Source: Rhodovulum sulfidophilum (lineage in GTDB: Bacteria; Pseudomonadota; Alphaproteobacteria; Rhodobacterales; Rhodobacteraceae). From it: a stretch of DNA of 64,000 nt. The stretch is from contig QFPW01000012.1 of assembly GCA_003241785.1 (NCBI GenBank), positions 62,001 through 126,000 of the forward strand, given 5' to 3'. The stretch's first letter is position 1, and the number at the start of each line of letters is the position of its first letter. A program made the translations under genes and the position numbers. Under the pieces are notes generated by a model. That model ran no database searches and was not told the DNA's origin. It saw only the letters and a list, made by a program, of their open reading frames with translations. Below are positions 20,787 through 28,965 of this stretch, piece after piece.

Positions 20787-21785
20787 TCAGAACCCCTCGT
20801 AGTCGACGCGTGTCGCGCGCCCCGTCCGCGCCGCGTCGCGTACCGCCATCGCGACCGCGAGCGACTTCACCCCGTCGACGCCGTCGGCCGCCGGCGCGCC
20901 CTGCCCCGCGACCGCCGCCGCGAAGGCCTCGATCGCGCGGCCATAGAGGTCGTGCCGGTCGAAGGCGACCGCGTGCCGTCCCGAGGCGTTCACGAGCTCG
21001 ACCTCGCCCACCGGCTTCTGCGTCATGATCCCGCGCCCGAAGATCGAGCCCTCGGTGCCGTGGACCTCGACGCCCGACCCGGCGAAGGGATGGGTGAAGC
21101 TCTCGTGCGTCTGGACCATCGCGCCCGAAGGCGTCGACCAGACCGACATCACGCTGTCCTCGACGCCCGCGCCCATGCCCGAGGCGCCCGCCATCGCGAC
21201 GACCTCGACCGGGTCCTCGCCGAGATAGAAGCGCACCGTATCCGCGTCGTGCACGGTGATGTCGGGAATGACCCCGCCGCCCGCGCCCGCGTCGTTGATC
21301 CGCCAGCCCTGGAGATGCGGCGGCAGATGCACCGCGTGGAAGACCCGCACGCTCAGCACCCGGCCGATCCGGCCCCCGGCGATCAGGTCGCGGATCGCCC
21401 CATGCGAGCCGGCGTTCCTCAGATGGTGGTTGGTGGCGAAGGTCACGCCCGCCCGCTCCGCCGCGCGCACCATCTCGGCCGCCTCGGCGGTGGTCATCGC
21501 GAGCGGCTTCTCGCAGAGCACGTGCTTGCCGGCCGCGATCGCCGCGAGCGCCTGGGCGTGATGCTTCTCGTTCGTAGTGGAGATATAGACCGCCTCGACC
21601 CCGGGCAGCCCCAGCAGCGCGTCGAGATCAGTGGTGCTCGCGGGGATCGCGTGCCGGGCCGCGTAATCCGCCCCGCGCGCCGCGTCGCCGCTCATCACGC
21701 CGGCGATCTCGTCAGCCCGCGCCCGGATGGCGCCGATCACGTATTCGGACGCGATCGTGCTCGCCCCGACAAGGCCCCACCGCAT
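20787..21785 (-). CDS. Gfo/Idh/MocA family NAD(P)-dependent dehydrogenase
   Basis: 332 aa. The start at 21785 is preceded by GGGGGAGAG and begins at the Rossmann motif WGLVGASTIAS; the 12 extra in-frame codons upstream lack a good site. The catalytic-Lys motif CEKPLAMT and the IPDITVHDADTV segment with Asp and His are intact. It is the first gene of the 9301-21785 operon, 48 bp downstream of a promoter with two LacI-type operators. Members oxidise or reduce sugars, inositols, dihydrodiols or other cyclic alcohols. It is only distantly similar to the family member at 2528-3703 and probably acts on a different compound. Confidence 0.9.
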   Translation of the reverse strand: MRWGLVGASTIASEYVIGAIRARADEIAGVMSGDAARGADYAARHAIPASTTDLDALLGLPGVEAVYISTTNEKHHAQALAAIAAGKHVLCEKPLAMTTAEAAEMVRAAERAGVTFATNHHLRNAGSHGAIRDLIAGGRIGRVLSVRVFHAVHLPPHLQGWRINDAGAGGGVIPDITVHDADTVRFYLGEDPVEVVAMAGASGMGAGVEDSVMSVWSTPSGAMVQTHESFTHPFAGSGVEVHGTEGSIFGRGIMTQKPVGEVELVNASGRHAVAFDRHDLYGRAIEAFAAAVAGQGAPAADGVDGVKSLAVAMAVRDAARTGRATRVDYEGF

Positions 21786-21806
21786 GCGTCTCTCCCCCGC
21801 TGGTAT

Positions 21807-21853
21807 TTTGTCACGTTCCAATTATTGGGAATCATTTATTGGAACGTACCAAT
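21807..21853 (-). promoter_or_regulatory. Pair of LacI-type operators
   Basis: On the minus strand ATTGGTACGTTCCAAT (21838-21853) is a near-perfect even palindrome with central CpG, the LacI hallmark; 7 of 8 half-site bases match. A second copy at 21807-21822 (plus strand TTTGTCACGTTCCAAT) matches the first at 13 of 16 positions and shares the 10-bp half ACGTTCCAAT exactly. The two are 31 bp apart, three helical turns, which suits cooperative binding. The upstream site sits between the -35 and -10 elements of the operon promoter. Confidence 0.65.
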
Positions 21854-21861
21854 TTTGTCAA
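21833..21861 (-). promoter_or_regulatory. Sigma70-like promoter of the 9301-21785 operon
   Basis: On the minus strand a perfect -35 TTGACA (21856-21861), a 17-bp spacer and a weak -10 TAAATG (21833-21838) precede the Gfo/Idh/MocA gene by 47 bp. The operator at 21838-21853 fills the spacer, so repressor binding would block RNA polymerase. Confidence 0.55.
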
Positions 21862-21944
21862 GCCGGAGATGTCGCGGCCCGCGTTCCCGGCGCCCGCGTC
21901 GAATGGCCGGCCGCGTGCGACGCGAGATCGAGCGTGCTCGCACA

Positions 21945-21986
21945 ACTGACATATCTATTGCATGTTAGACATCGACCTGATTAGGT
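21945..21986 (+). promoter_or_regulatory. glcD promoter with inverted-repeat operator
   Basis: ACTGACAT-N9-ATGTTAGA (21945-21969) is an imperfect inverted repeat overlapping a promoter with -35 TTGCAT (21958-21963), 17-bp spacer and -10 TTAGGT (21981-21986), 47 bp before the glcD start. The whole block is closely similar to the promoter of the MFS gene (32023-32065, minus strand): ACTGACATAT and ATGT-AG are shared in place, and the -35/-10 spacing is the same. It is an AT-rich island in GC-rich DNA. The likely binder is the GntR protein encoded at 29824. Confidence 0.65.
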
Positions 21987-22033
21987 CGGGTCCTGTCACG
22001 CATCGCGGCGGCGCCGCCCGGGGGGAGAAAGCC

Positions 22034-23488
22034 ATGTCAACGATCGCCATGCCCGCGCCCGATCCGGCGATCCTGGCGCGCCGCGCCGAGATCGTCGCCG
22101 CGCTCGAGGCCGCGCTGCCGCCGGACACGGTGATCTCCGACCCCGCCGAGACGCGCGCCTATGAATGCGACGCGCTGACCGCCTATCGCTGCCCGCCGCT
22201 CGCCGTGGTCCTGCCCCGCTCCACCGCCGAGGTGGCGGCGGCGATGCGCGTCTGCGCCGCCTTCGGCGCGCCGGTGATCCCGCGCGGCGCCGGCACCTCG
22301 CTCGCCGGCGGCGCGCTGCCGACGGCGGACGGGGTGGTCATCGGCACCGCGCGGCTGCGCGCGGTGCTCGAGATCAACACCACCGACCGGTTCATCCGGG
22401 TCGAGACCGGCGTCACCAATCTCTCCGTCAGCGCCGAGCTTGAATCGCGCGGCTTCTTCTACGCGCCGGACCCGTCGTCGCAGCTCGCCTGCACCATCGC
22501 GGGCAATATCGCGATGAACTCGGGCGGCGCGCATTGCCTCAAATACGGCGTCACCACCAACAACCTGCTCGGCGCCACGGTGGTGCTCGCCTCGGGCGAG
22601 ATCGTCGCGCTCGGCGGGCCGGAGCTCGGCGCGGCGGGGCTCGACCTCGTCGGGCTCCTCTGCGGCTCCGAGGGCCAGCTCGGCATCGTGACCGAGGCGA
22701 CGCTGCGCATCCTGCCCCGGCCCGAGGGCGCGGCGCCGATGCTGATCGGCTTTCACGCGGCCGAGGTGGCGGGCGACTGCGTCGCGCGCATCATCCGCTC
22801 GGGCATCCTGCCGGTGGCGATCGAATACATGGACGACGTCTGCCTGCGCGCGGTGAAGGCCTTCTCCGACCCCGGCTATCCCGACTGCGCCGCCGTCCTG
22901 ATCGTCGAGGTCGAGGGCGGCCCCGAGGAGATCGCCTGGCAGACCGAGCTGATCGCCGAGATCGCCGCGCCGCTCTCCCCGGTCGCGTTCCGCCCGAGCC
23001 GCGACGCCGACGAGGCGCTGGCGATCTGGAAGGGGCGCAAGTCGGCCTTCGGCGCCATGGGCCGGATCGGCGACTACATGTGCCTCGACGGGACGGTGCC
23101 GGTCTCGCGCCTGCCCGAGACGCTGCGCCGGATCGGCGAGCTGTCGCGCGAGCACGGGCTCGAGGTCGCCAATGTCTTCCACGCCGGCGATGGCAACATG
23201 CATCCGCTCATCCTGTTCGACGCCAACGCGCCCGGCGATCTCGAACGCGCCGAGGCCTTCGGCGCCGACATCCTCCGGCTCTGCGTCGAGGTCGGCGGCT
23301 GCCTCACCGGCGAGCACGGCGTCGGGATCGAGAAGCGCGACCTGATGACCGCGCAATACGCGCCCGAGGATCTCGCGATCCAGATGGAGGTGAAGGGCGC
23401 GCTCGACCCCGGCTGGCTGCTCAACCCGGCCAAGGTCTTCCCGCTCGCCGCGAGCGCCCCCTACCGCGACGCCGCGAGGGCCGCGTGA
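22034..23488 (+). CDS. glcD: Glycolate/D-lactate oxidase-type FAD subunit
   Basis: 484 aa, starting at 22034 behind GGGGGAGAAA; an upstream in-frame ATG at 21962 lies inside the operator/promoter and is rejected. A PCMH-type FAD domain (IPRGAGTSLAGGALP, then ASGEIVALGG) is followed by an FAD-oxidase C domain with NVFHAGDGNMHPLI and CLTGEHGVGIEK. Together with glcE and glcF it forms the three-subunit dehydrogenase that oxidises glycolate, D-lactate or another 2-hydroxyacid and passes electrons to the membrane quinone pool. Here it opens a cluster with a membrane hydroxylase and an alcohol dehydrogenase, so the 2-hydroxyacid may be a downstream product of that pathway. Confidence 0.93.
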   Translation: MSTIAMPAPDPAILARRAEIVAALEAALPPDTVISDPAETRAYECDALTAYRCPPLAVVLPRSTAEVAAAMRVCAAFGAPVIPRGAGTSLAGGALPTADGVVIGTARLRAVLEINTTDRFIRVETGVTNLSVSAELESRGFFYAPDPSSQLACTIAGNIAMNSGGAHCLKYGVTTNNLLGATVVLASGEIVALGGPELGAAGLDLVGLLCGSEGQLGIVTEATLRILPRPEGAAPMLIGFHAAEVAGDCVARIIRSGILPVAIEYMDDVCLRAVKAFSDPGYPDCAAVLIVEVEGGPEEIAWQTELIAEIAAPLSPVAFRPSRDADEALAIWKGRKSAFGAMGRIGDYMCLDGTVPVSRLPETLRRIGELSREHGLEVANVFHAGDGNMHPLILFDANAPGDLERAEAFGADILRLCVEVGGCLTGEHGVGIEKRDLMTAQYAPEDLAIQMEVKGALDPGWLLNPAKVFPLAASAPYRDAARAA

Positions 23489-24615
23489 GCGCGCTGGCCG
23501 AGGCCGGGATCGCCCCGGCGACCGAGGCGGAGCTCGCGGCCACGATCGCCGAGGCCGCCCGCGACCGCCGCCCGCTCGCCCCGCGCGGCGGCGGCACCCG
23601 GAGCGACCCCGCCGCCGCGCCCCGGGGCGAGCCGCTCTCGACCGCGCGGCTGACCGGCATCGTCGATTACGAGCCGGGCGCGCTCACGCTCATCGCCCGC
23701 GCCGGCACGCCGCTCGCCGCGATCGAAGCGGCGCTCGCGGCCGAGGGCCAGGCGCTCGCCTTCGAGCCGCCGGATCTGCGCGGCCTCCTCGGCACCGCAG
23801 GCGCGCCGACGATCGGCGGCGTGGTGGCGACCAACGCCTCGGGGCCCCGCCGCCTCCTCGCCGGCGCCTGCCGCGATCACCTGCTCGGCCTGCGCTTCGT
23901 CGATGGCCGGGGCCGGATCCTCAGGACCGGGGGGCGGGTGATGAAGAACGTGACCGGGCTCGACCTCGGCAAGCTCCTCTGCGGCGCGCGGGGCACGCTC
24001 GGCGTGCTGACCGAGGTCGCGCTCAAGACGCTGCCCGCGCCGCGCGCCAGCCTCACGCTCGCCTTCCCCGGCACCGATCTTTCCGGCGCGATCGACCTCT
24101 TCACCGCCGCGCTGTCCACGCCCTGGGAGGTCTCCGGCGCCGCCTGGAGGGCGGGCACCGCCTGGCTGCGCCTCGAGGCCCCCGAAGCCCAGCTCGCCTA
24201 CCGCCGCGACCGCCTGACCGGACTGCTCGGCACCCGTGAGGTCGAGGACCTCGACGCCGCGGCGACCACCGCGCTCTGGCGCGACCTCCGCGACCTCACG
24301 GACTTCGCGCCCCCCGGCGTCCCGGTCTGGCGCGTCCTCACCCGGCCGAGCCGGGCCGCGGCGCTCGCCGGGGCGCTGGCCGAGACCGGCGGCGCGGTGG
24401 CGCTCGACTGGGGCGGGCACCTGCTCTGGTACGCGGGCCCGGCGGAAGGCGCCGCGATCCGCGCCCTGCCGGGCGGCCGCCTCGCCACCCGCATCCGCCG
24501 CGGCGACGGCCCCGCCGACGCCGCTTTCCCGCCCGAGGCGGACCCGCTCGCCGCCCGGCTCCACGCCGTCTTCGATCCCGCCGGGATCCTCAACCCCGGC
24601 CCGGTGGGGGGCTGA
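23485..24615 (+). CDS. glcE: Glycolate oxidase-type FAD-binding subunit
   Basis: 376 aa, start GTG at 23485 in a GTGA overlap with glcD. It has the FAD-binding segments LAPRGGGTRSDPAAAP, APTIGGVVATNASGPRR and LCGARGTLGVLTEVALK and ends near the short motif FDPAGILNPG. GlcE is a shortened homologue of GlcD that pairs with it. Length and order are standard. The C-terminus is one base from the glcF start. Confidence 0.92.
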   Translation: MSALAEAGIAPATEAELAATIAEAARDRRPLAPRGGGTRSDPAAAPRGEPLSTARLTGIVDYEPGALTLIARAGTPLAAIEAALAAEGQALAFEPPDLRGLLGTAGAPTIGGVVATNASGPRRLLAGACRDHLLGLRFVDGRGRILRTGGRVMKNVTGLDLGKLLCGARGTLGVLTEVALKTLPAPRASLTLAFPGTDLSGAIDLFTAALSTPWEVSGAAWRAGTAWLRLEAPEAQLAYRRDRLTGLLGTREVEDLDAAATTALWRDLRDLTDFAPPGVPVWRVLTRPSRAAALAGALAETGGAVALDWGGHLLWYAGPAEGAAIRALPGGRLATRIRRGDGPADAAFPPEADPLAARLHAVFDPAGILNPGPVGG

Positions 24616-24616
24616 G

Positions 24617-25951
24617 ATGCAAACGACCTTCACGCCCGCCCAGCTCGGCGAGCCCGCGACCGCGCGTGCCGAGACGATCCTGCGCTCCTGCGTCCATTGC
24701 GGCTTCTGCACCGCGACCTGCCCGACCTATCAGGTGCTCGGCGACGAGCTCGACAGCCCGCGCGGCCGGATCTACCTGATCAAGGAGATGCTCGAATCCG
24801 GCCGCGACCCGGATCCGGCAACGGTGCGCCACATCGACCGCTGCCTGAGCTGTCTCGGCTGCATGACGACCTGCCCCTCCGGCGTGCATTACATGCACCT
24901 GATCGACCACGCCCGCGCCTATGTCGAGCAACGCCACCGCCGGCGCTGGGACGATCGCGCGCTGCGCTGGCTGCTCGCGGCGATCCTGCCCCACCCGGGC
25001 CGGTTCCGGCTGGCGCTGCGCGCGGCGCGGCTGGCGCGGCCGGCCCGCGCGCTCCTACCCGATCCCCGGCTGCGCGCCATGCTCGAGATGGCGCCGCCCC
25101 GCCTGCCCGCGCCCGGCACCGCCGACCGCGCGGGCACCCACCCGGCGCGCGGCCCCCGCCGCCGCCGGGTGGCGCTGCTGACCGGCTGCGCGCAGCGCAC
25201 GCTCAACCCCGCGATCAACGCGGCGACGATCCGGCTCCTCACGCGGCACGGCTGCGAGGTGGTGATCCCGAAGGGGCTCGGCTGCTGCGGGGCGCTGCCG
25301 CACCACATGGGCAAGGCCGGGCAAAGCCACGCGCTCGCCGCCGCCAATATCCGCGCGCTCGGCGCCGAGATCGACGGCGAGGGGCTCGACGCGGTCGTGA
25401 TCAACGCCTCGGGCTGCGGCACGACGGTCAAGGATTACGGCCACGCGTTCCGCGACGATCCGCTGGCCGCCGACGCGGCCCGCGTCGCGGCGCTCGCCCG
25501 CGACGTGACCGAGCTGATGGCCGAGATCGGGCTCGAGGGCGCGACCCATGCCCCGCCGCTCCGCGTCGCCTATCATTCCGCCTGCTCGCTCCAGCACGGC
25601 CAGGGCGTCCGCGCGGCGCCGAAGGACCTGCTGAAGGCCGCCGGCTTCACGGTGGTCGAGCCGCGCGACGGCCATCTCTGCTGCGGCTCGGCCGGCACCT
25701 ACAACCTGCTGCAGCCCGAGATCGCGGCCGAGCTCCGCGCGCGCAAGGTCGCCACGCTGGAGGCGACTCGCCCCGAGGTGATCAGCGCCGGCAACATCGG
25801 CTGCATGACGCAGATCGGCGCCGGCACCCGCCTGCCGGTCGCGCATACCGTCGAGCTGCTCGACTGGGCGACCGGCGGACCGAAGCCGCCCGCGCTGGCC
25901 GGGGTCGGCGCGCCGGAGCGCGAGAACGGCTTGCGTTTGGAACACAGTTAA
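24617..25951 (+). CDS. glcF: Glycolate oxidase-type iron-sulfur subunit
   Basis: 444 aa. Two 4Fe-4S ferredoxin motifs lie in the N-terminal quarter (CVHCGFCTATCP and CLSCLGCMTTCP), and two CCG domains follow (GLGCCGALPHHMGK and HLCCGSAGTYNLLQ), the usual heterodisulfide-reductase-like architecture of GlcF. The start lies 1 bp after glcE. It transfers electrons from the flavin subunits to the respiratory chain. A degenerate copy of the promoter half-site overlaps its stop codon region. Confidence 0.93.
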   Translation: MQTTFTPAQLGEPATARAETILRSCVHCGFCTATCPTYQVLGDELDSPRGRIYLIKEMLESGRDPDPATVRHIDRCLSCLGCMTTCPSGVHYMHLIDHARAYVEQRHRRRWDDRALRWLLAAILPHPGRFRLALRAARLARPARALLPDPRLRAMLEMAPPRLPAPGTADRAGTHPARGPRRRRVALLTGCAQRTLNPAINAATIRLLTRHGCEVVIPKGLGCCGALPHHMGKAGQSHALAAANIRALGAEIDGEGLDAVVINASGCGTTVKDYGHAFRDDPLAADAARVAALARDVTELMAEIGLEGATHAPPLRVAYHSACSLQHGQGVRAAPKDLLKAAGFTVVEPRDGHLCCGSAGTYNLLQPEIAAELRARKVATLEATRPEVISAGNIGCMTQIGAGTRLPVAHTVELLDWATGGPKPPALAGVGAPERENGLRLEHS

Positions 25952-25961
25952 TATATCAGTT
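25945..25961 (-). promoter_or_regulatory. Possible degenerate operator half-site between glcF and hydroxylase genes
   Basis: Minus-strand AACTGATATATTAACTG matches the glcD operator's left half AACTGACATATCTATTG at 13 of 17 positions, within a 39-bp AT-rich gap. The second arm is not recognisable, so this is only a weak candidate for extra control inside the cluster. Confidence 0.25.
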
Positions 25962-25990
25962 GTAGATCATAACTCTCCGGGAGGATAGCC

Positions 25991-26782
25991 ATGGAGCTCC
26001 AGGACACGCGCATGACCGACCGGCAGCGCCAGTACCGCGCCAACTACCGGCAGCGGGTCGCGGGCTGGTACAACGGGCTGCTGCATATCGCGATCATCTA
26101 CGCGATCGGCCTGACCGCGCTTTACATCTACATCTCCAACCTCCACGACGTGACGCCGCTCGAATGGCTGACCGTCCCGGTCGTGTTCCTGTTCTGCAAC
26201 TTCTTCGAATGGTGGCTGCACCTCTACGTGATGCACCGCCCGTCGAAGAACCCGATCGCGCGCGCGGTCTACAACCGCCACACGCTGCAGCATCACCAGT
26301 TCTTCACCGAAGTCGAAATGCGCTTCGCGGATCACAAGGACTACCGGGTCACCTTCTTCCCGCCCTACGCGCTCGCCTCGTTCACGCTGATGTCGATCCC
26401 GGGCGCGATCATCCTCGGCAACCTGATCACGCCGAACGTCGGCTGGCTCTTCATCACCACGACGACCTCGATCTACCTGATCTACGAGTTCATGCACTTC
26501 TGCTGCCACGTCGAGGACAACTGGTTCGTGCGCAACATGCCGTTCATCAACACGAGCCGGCGCCACCACACCGCCCATCACGACCAGTCGCTGATGATGG
26601 AGCGCAACATGAACCTCACCTTCCCGATCATGGACTGGCTCTTCGGCACCTCCGACCTCGACCGCGGCCTGCTCGGCCATCTCTTCAACGGCTACGACAG
26701 GACCCACGTGCGCCAGGACATGCGCAAGACCTCGCGCAAGCCCACCCAAGCGGCCCAGCCGGTCGCGCACCCCGCCGAATAG
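25991..26782 (+). CDS. Membrane di-iron hydroxylase (fatty acid hydroxylase/sterol desaturase superfamily)
   Basis: 263 aa integral membrane protein. The eight-or-more-histidine signature of the superfamily is complete: HLYVMH (H77, H82), HTLQHH (H97, H101, H102), HFCCH (H169, H173) and HHTAHH (192-197). Hydrophobic segments lie at about 31-50, 59-75, 125-145 and 151-168. Such enzymes use O2 and reducing equivalents to hydroxylate or desaturate lipid-like or small hydrophobic substrates. A good site (GGGAGGATAG) precedes the start. It sits in a cluster with alcohol dehydrogenase, hydrolase and glcDEF genes, so catabolic hydroxylation is more likely than lipid modification. No dedicated ferredoxin or reductase gene is nearby. 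Confidence 0.88.
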   Translation: MELQDTRMTDRQRQYRANYRQRVAGWYNGLLHIAIIYAIGLTALYIYISNLHDVTPLEWLTVPVVFLFCNFFEWWLHLYVMHRPSKNPIARAVYNRHTLQHHQFFTEVEMRFADHKDYRVTFFPPYALASFTLMSIPGAIILGNLITPNVGWLFITTTTSIYLIYEFMHFCCHVEDNWFVRNMPFINTSRRHHTAHHDQSLMMERNMNLTFPIMDWLFGTSDLDRGLLGHLFNGYDRTHVRQDMRKTSRKPTQAAQPVAHPAE

Positions 26783-26849
26783 CGCCCCCCGTGACCCCCG
26801 CCGCGCGGATCCGAAGGGTCCGCCGGCCCGACCGGAAGGAAGCCGCCCG

Positions 26850-27221
26850 ATGGCCTTCATCGAACCGAACCTCTCGGCCCTCGCCGTCTTCGCGCTCCTC
26901 GCGAGCATCGGCAGCCTCGGGTTCCTGGTGCTGAGCGGGGCCTTCCCGCTCGCGACCCGGCCCGATCTCGCGCGGCCGCTCGGCCTCGGGCTGATCGCGC
27001 TCAACACCGGCCTGCTCGGCCTCGTGCTCTGGGGCACGGTCGCCTTCGGCCTCGATCACCTGCGCTGGACCAGCATGGTGATCGTCGGCGGCTTCGCCCT
27101 GCTCTTCACGCCCGGCCTCTTCAACGCCTGGCCCGGCCGCTGGCGCGACGGGATGGCGGGGCTCGGGATCGTGACCCTCGGCCTCGGCCTCTCGGCCCTG
27201 CTGCTCGGCGGCCTCGCCTGA
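26850..27221 (+). CDS. Small integral membrane protein of unknown function
   Basis: 123 aa, not recognised. Four hydrophobic segments (roughly residues 10-32, 44-65, 73-92 and 101-122) with almost no soluble part. Start at 26850 behind GGAAGGAAG. It lies 67 bp after the hydroxylase gene and is followed by another tiny membrane protein, so the two may be accessory or electron-transfer-docking subunits of the hydroxylase; this is inference from position only. Confidence 0.75.
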   Translation: MAFIEPNLSALAVFALLASIGSLGFLVLSGAFPLATRPDLARPLGLGLIALNTGLLGLVLWGTVAFGLDHLRWTSMVIVGGFALLFTPGLFNAWPGRWRDGMAGLGIVTLGLGLSALLLGGLA

Positions 27222-27280
27222 TCCCGCCCCAGCTCGCTCACCCCGGTGCCAGCCAGAGACAATTTGGGAGAACAACATCG

Positions 27281-27475
27281 ATGCCCCCCATGGTGAAAAT
27301 CGGCCTCTCCGTGATGGTGGCGCTCGCCGCCCTCGCCGGATGGATCTTCATGCGCCACCTCGGCCAGACCGGGCCGCAATGGGCGCTCGCCTTCCTCGGC
27401 CCGTTCAGCGTCGTCTCGCTCTGGATCTTCCCCGAGGTGATGCGGACCAAGGGCGACGGGAGGAAGAAGGCATGA
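27281..27475 (+). CDS. Very small two-helix membrane protein of unknown function
   Basis: 64 aa with two hydrophobic segments (about 5-23 and 33-50) and a basic C-terminal tail (MRTKGDGRKKA). Start at 27281 behind GGGAG. Its stop overlaps the start of the next gene (ATGA), showing it is translated as part of the cluster. Not recognised; a small subunit of the membrane hydroxylase is one possibility. Confidence 0.7.
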   Translation: MPPMVKIGLSVMVALAALAGWIFMRHLGQTGPQWALAFLGPFSVVSLWIFPEVMRTKGDGRKKA

Positions 27476-27780
27476 AGACCTACCTGGGCGACCGCACCAT
27501 CGACGGCGTCGTCGTGACCGTGGACGGCGCCGACCTGCCGACCCACGCCGAGGCGAAGCAGTTCACCGACGCGATGTTCGAATGGGGGTTCGACGGCGCC
27601 GCGGCGACGCAGCTCGCCTTCGCGATCCTCTACGACCACACCGGCGACGCGGCCCGCGCGGGCGCGCTCGCGCCCGAGTTCATGCGCGCCGTGACCGCGA
27701 ATTTCGGCAACGAATGGGAGCTGACCTCGGCCGATGTCGAGGAAGCGATCGCGCGCCTCGACGCGCCCGTGGCGCGATGA
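27472..27780 (+). CDS. Small soluble protein, resembles DUF6166-type domain
   Basis: 102 aa, start fixed by a 4-bp ATGA overlap with the preceding gene. It begins MKTYLGDRTIDG and contains FEWGFDGAAATQLAFAIL and NEWELTSADVEEAI, the pattern I associate with the uncharacterised DUF6166 family; that match is from memory and unverified. No metal or cofactor motif is visible. Coupled translation with a membrane protein gene in a hydroxylase cluster suggests a partner role. Function unknown. Confidence 0.72.
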   Translation: MKTYLGDRTIDGVVVTVDGADLPTHAEAKQFTDAMFEWGFDGAAATQLAFAILYDHTGDAARAGALAPEFMRAVTANFGNEWELTSADVEEAIARLDAPVAR

Positions 27781-27789
27781 GCCCGGGCG

Positions 27790-28953
27790 ATGTCGGAACG
27801 CATGACCGCGCCGGCGATCCGGACCGCGTCGCGGGCCGGGATGACCTTCCGGGCCTCGGTGCTGCGCGCGCCCCGGACCCCGCTCGCGACCGAGACGGTG
27901 GCGCTGACGGGGCTCGCTGCGCGGGATGTCCTTGTCAGGATACGTGCCGCCGGTCTCTGCCACACGGATCTCGAGGTCATTGACGGCGGGCTGCGCCAGC
28001 CTTTCCCGATCGTGCTCGGCCACGAGGCGGCGGGCGTGGTCGAGGCCGTCGGGCCGGAGGCGCGGGGCGTCGCGGTCGGGGATCCCGTGATCCTGTCCTG
28101 GAACCCGCGCTGCGGCGCCTGCTTCTACTGCGACCGCGACCTGCCGATCCTCTGCGAGACCTATCTCGCGAACGGCCCCGCCGCCTTCGGCTTCGACGGC
28201 GCGCCCAAGGCCCGCGCGACCGGGGGCGCCGACCTCAGCCAGCTCATGTATCTCGGCGCCTTCGCCGAATACTGCGTCGTGCGCGATCAGCAGGCGGTGC
28301 CGATCCCGCGCGAGATGCCCTTCGACCGCGCCGCGCTGATCGGCTGCGGCGTGATGACCGGCGTCGGGGCGGCGATCAACGTGGCCCGGGTCAGGCCCGG
28401 CATGTCGGTGATGGTGATCGGCTGCGGCGCGGTCGGCCTCGCCGCGATCCAGGGCGCGGCGCTCGCCGGCGCCGAGACGATCGTCGCCGTGGATCTGCGC
28501 CCCGGCCGGCTCGCCGCGGCGGCGGAGATGGGCGCCACCCATCTCGCCAACGTCAACGCCGCCGAGGCCGCGCCCGCGGCGGTCGCGCGCGACCTGACCG
28601 GTGGCCGCGGCGTCGACGTCGTGCTCGAATCCGCCGGCAACCAGCCCGCCTTCCGCCTCAGCGTCGAGGCGGTCCGTCCCGGCGGCCAGGTGGTCTGGCT
28701 CGGCAAGACCGGCGTCGACGAGGACGTCGCCTTCCGCTGGGGATCGCTAATGCAGGAGAAGCGCATCCGCCGCTCGAGCTACGGCGACGCGCGCCCGGCG
28801 CGCGACTTCCCCTTCCTCTGCCGCGCCTATCTCGACGGACGGCTCAGGCTCGACGGGCTGATCTCGGAGCGGATCGGGCTCGAGGACATCAACCAGGGCT
28901 TCGCCCGGCTCGCCGCCGGCGAGACGATCCGGAGCGTGATCGTCTTCGACTGA
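27790..28953 (+). CDS. Zinc-dependent alcohol dehydrogenase (MDR family)
   Basis: 387 aa as called; a later start at 27841 (MTFRASVLR) is possible because neither has a strong ribosome-binding site. Catalytic zinc ligands: CHTDLEV with GHEAAG. The structural zinc site is CGACFYCDRDLPILC (four Cys). The Rossmann motif VIGCGAVGLAAIQGA is intact. The sequence belongs to the class III/aryl-alcohol dehydrogenase branch. It probably oxidises the alcohol made by the membrane hydroxylase to an aldehyde or ketone, with NAD+. Next gene 12 bp downstream. Confidence 0.9.
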   Translation: MSERMTAPAIRTASRAGMTFRASVLRAPRTPLATETVALTGLAARDVLVRIRAAGLCHTDLEVIDGGLRQPFPIVLGHEAAGVVEAVGPEARGVAVGDPVILSWNPRCGACFYCDRDLPILCETYLANGPAAFGFDGAPKARATGGADLSQLMYLGAFAEYCVVRDQQAVPIPREMPFDRAALIGCGVMTGVGAAINVARVRPGMSVMVIGCGAVGLAAIQGAALAGAETIVAVDLRPGRLAAAAEMGATHLANVNAAEAAPAAVARDLTGGRGVDVVLESAGNQPAFRLSVEAVRPGGQVVWLGKTGVDEDVAFRWGSLMQEKRIRRSSYGDARPARDFPFLCRAYLDGRLRLDGLISERIGLEDINQGFARLAAGETIRSVIVFD

Positions 28954-28965
28954 GGGAGCACGGAC

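Noticed and set aside
21962..22033. Longer N-terminus for GlcD starting at 21962
   Set aside because: This ATG is inside the inverted-repeat operator and upstream of the predicted -10; the ATG at 22034 has a strong ribosome-binding site.
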